Positions 7,482 through 7,909 of a DNA stretch of 7,909 nt are shown here, one piece after another. Origin of the DNA: Candidatus Hydrogenedentota bacterium. GTDB taxonomy: Bacteria > Hydrogenedentota > Hydrogenedentia > Hydrogenedentiales > CAITNO01. Every line of letters starts with the position of its first letter. Positions within the stretch are counted from its first letter, which is position 1. The stretch is from NCBI GenBank assembly GCA_903922535.1, contig CAIXUF010000166.1:1-7909 (forward strand), written 5' to 3'. The notes under the pieces were generated by a model. It ran no database searches, had not been told where the DNA came from, and saw nothing but the letters and a program-made list of their open reading frames with translations. A program made the translations under genes and the position numbers.

Positions 7482-7909
7482 AAGCGCCCCGGCCATCAGC
7501 AAAGCGCCCGTGGTTACCACGTCCTCCTCCAGTTCACACGCGGAAAGGAGGAACATTCCCCGATAGGGGCCGAAGACGCGGTGATCCAATGCCTCGTGAA
7601 GGGGCCGCAGGAGCACGTCGCCCATCAGCGCCACACCGCCGCCAAGGGCAATCCGTTCGGGGTGGAAAAGCGTGATGAGGTTGGCCATGGCCAAGGCGAC
7701 GGTTTCGGCGACATGGTTTGCCTCGCGCAGGGCAAAGTCGTCACCCGCGCGTGCGGCTTCGGCGAGCATGGCGCAGGTGAGACGCTGCACATCCCCGTCA
7801 CAAAGGCGAGCCAGGGGCGTGTCTGCGCCGAGTGACGTGAGTGCGCGCAGCCTGCGCTCGATGGCCCAGCCTGAACAAAGGTTCTCCAGCTTGTCCGAGG
7901 CGCCGGGAA
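7473..7909 (-). CDS. ROK-family protein (sugar kinase, glucokinase-like, or regulator), C-terminal part
   Basis: The reading frame is open from the right edge down to TGA at 7473-7475, giving 144 residues, about half of a typical ROK protein of roughly 300. Recognisable ROK features are LENLCSGWAIERR near the visible N-terminal end, matching the E-x-x-x-S-G-x-A-I segment that follows the zinc-binding motif, then LITLFHPERIALGGGV (the conserved N-L-x-x-L-x-P-x-x-I-x-L-G-G-G-V block), and a C-terminal helix ending TTGALLMAGALTA. Family members phosphorylate glucose, N-acetylglucosamine, N-acetylmannosamine or fructose, or act as sugar-responsive repressors. The ATP-binding N-terminus, the catalytic Asp and the Cys-rich zinc motif lie outside the window, so substrate and kinase-versus-repressor cannot be decided. 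It runs convergent to the tamAB operon with a 9-base gap and is presumably independent of it. A GTG at 7788-7790 is an internal codon, not the start. Confidence 0.85.
   Translation of the reverse strand, partial: PGASDKLENLCSGWAIERRLRALTSLGADTPLARLCDGDVQRLTCAMLAEAARAGDDFALREANHVAETVALAMANLITLFHPERIALGGGVALMGDVLLRPLHEALDHRVFGPYRGMFLLSACELEEDVVTTGALLMAGALTA

Noticed and set aside
7509..7521. CGTGGTTACCACG inverted repeat in the ROK gene
   Set aside because: It is a short, odd-length palindrome inside conserved coding sequence (the VVTTGA region), best explained by codon choice.
1..7909. Mobile element, CRISPR array, tRNA or rRNA
   Set aside because: No transposase or integrase, no spaced direct repeats, no terminal inverted repeats and no cloverleaf-like or rRNA-like sequence were seen. 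The window is almost wholly coding.

Overview
The window (7,909 bases, G+C-rich by eye) carries one envelope-biogenesis locus and the edge of an unrelated convergent gene. It comes from a diderm (Gram-negative) bacterium: the first two genes encode TamA (an Omp85-family outer-membrane barrel protein) and TamB (a giant inner-membrane-anchored periplasmic protein). The composition and the style of the proteins would fit a delta-proteobacterium such as a Desulfovibrio relative, but that is an impression and not a demonstrated placement.

Layout. Positions 1-37 are a short leader with a strong Shine-Dalgarno-like GGAGGA and a TATAAT box just after it. About 38-1901 (+) is tamA: signal peptide, three POTRA domains and a 16-strand-type barrel with an IRGF motif. 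As written, tamA is broken by an 11-G homopolymer at 1715-1725. The native frame before the tract runs into nonsense and stops at 1822. The true C-terminus, ending in Phe, lies in another frame and stops at 1901. One G fewer restores a perfect protein. 1903-6651 (+) is tamB, intact at 1,582 codons, starting one base after the tamA stop. A 65-base junction with two consecutive inverted repeats leads into 6717-7463 (+), a helical protein of unknown function that seems to be the third gene of the operon. From the right edge to 7473 (-) runs the C-terminal half of a ROK-family sugar kinase or regulator, convergent with the operon and separated from it by 9 bases.

Function. TamA and TamB together form a trans-envelope complex. 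TamA sits in the outer membrane, and TamB is anchored in the inner membrane and spans the periplasm. The complex is implicated in assembly of some outer-membrane proteins and in lipid traffic to the outer membrane. The most interesting feature is the 11-G tract. It is either a sequencing or assembly indel, or a slipped-strand (phase-variation) switch that would turn TamA on and off and could also weaken translation of tamB. No mobile element, CRISPR array, tRNA or rRNA was seen, and no gene-free stretch exceeds 300 bases.
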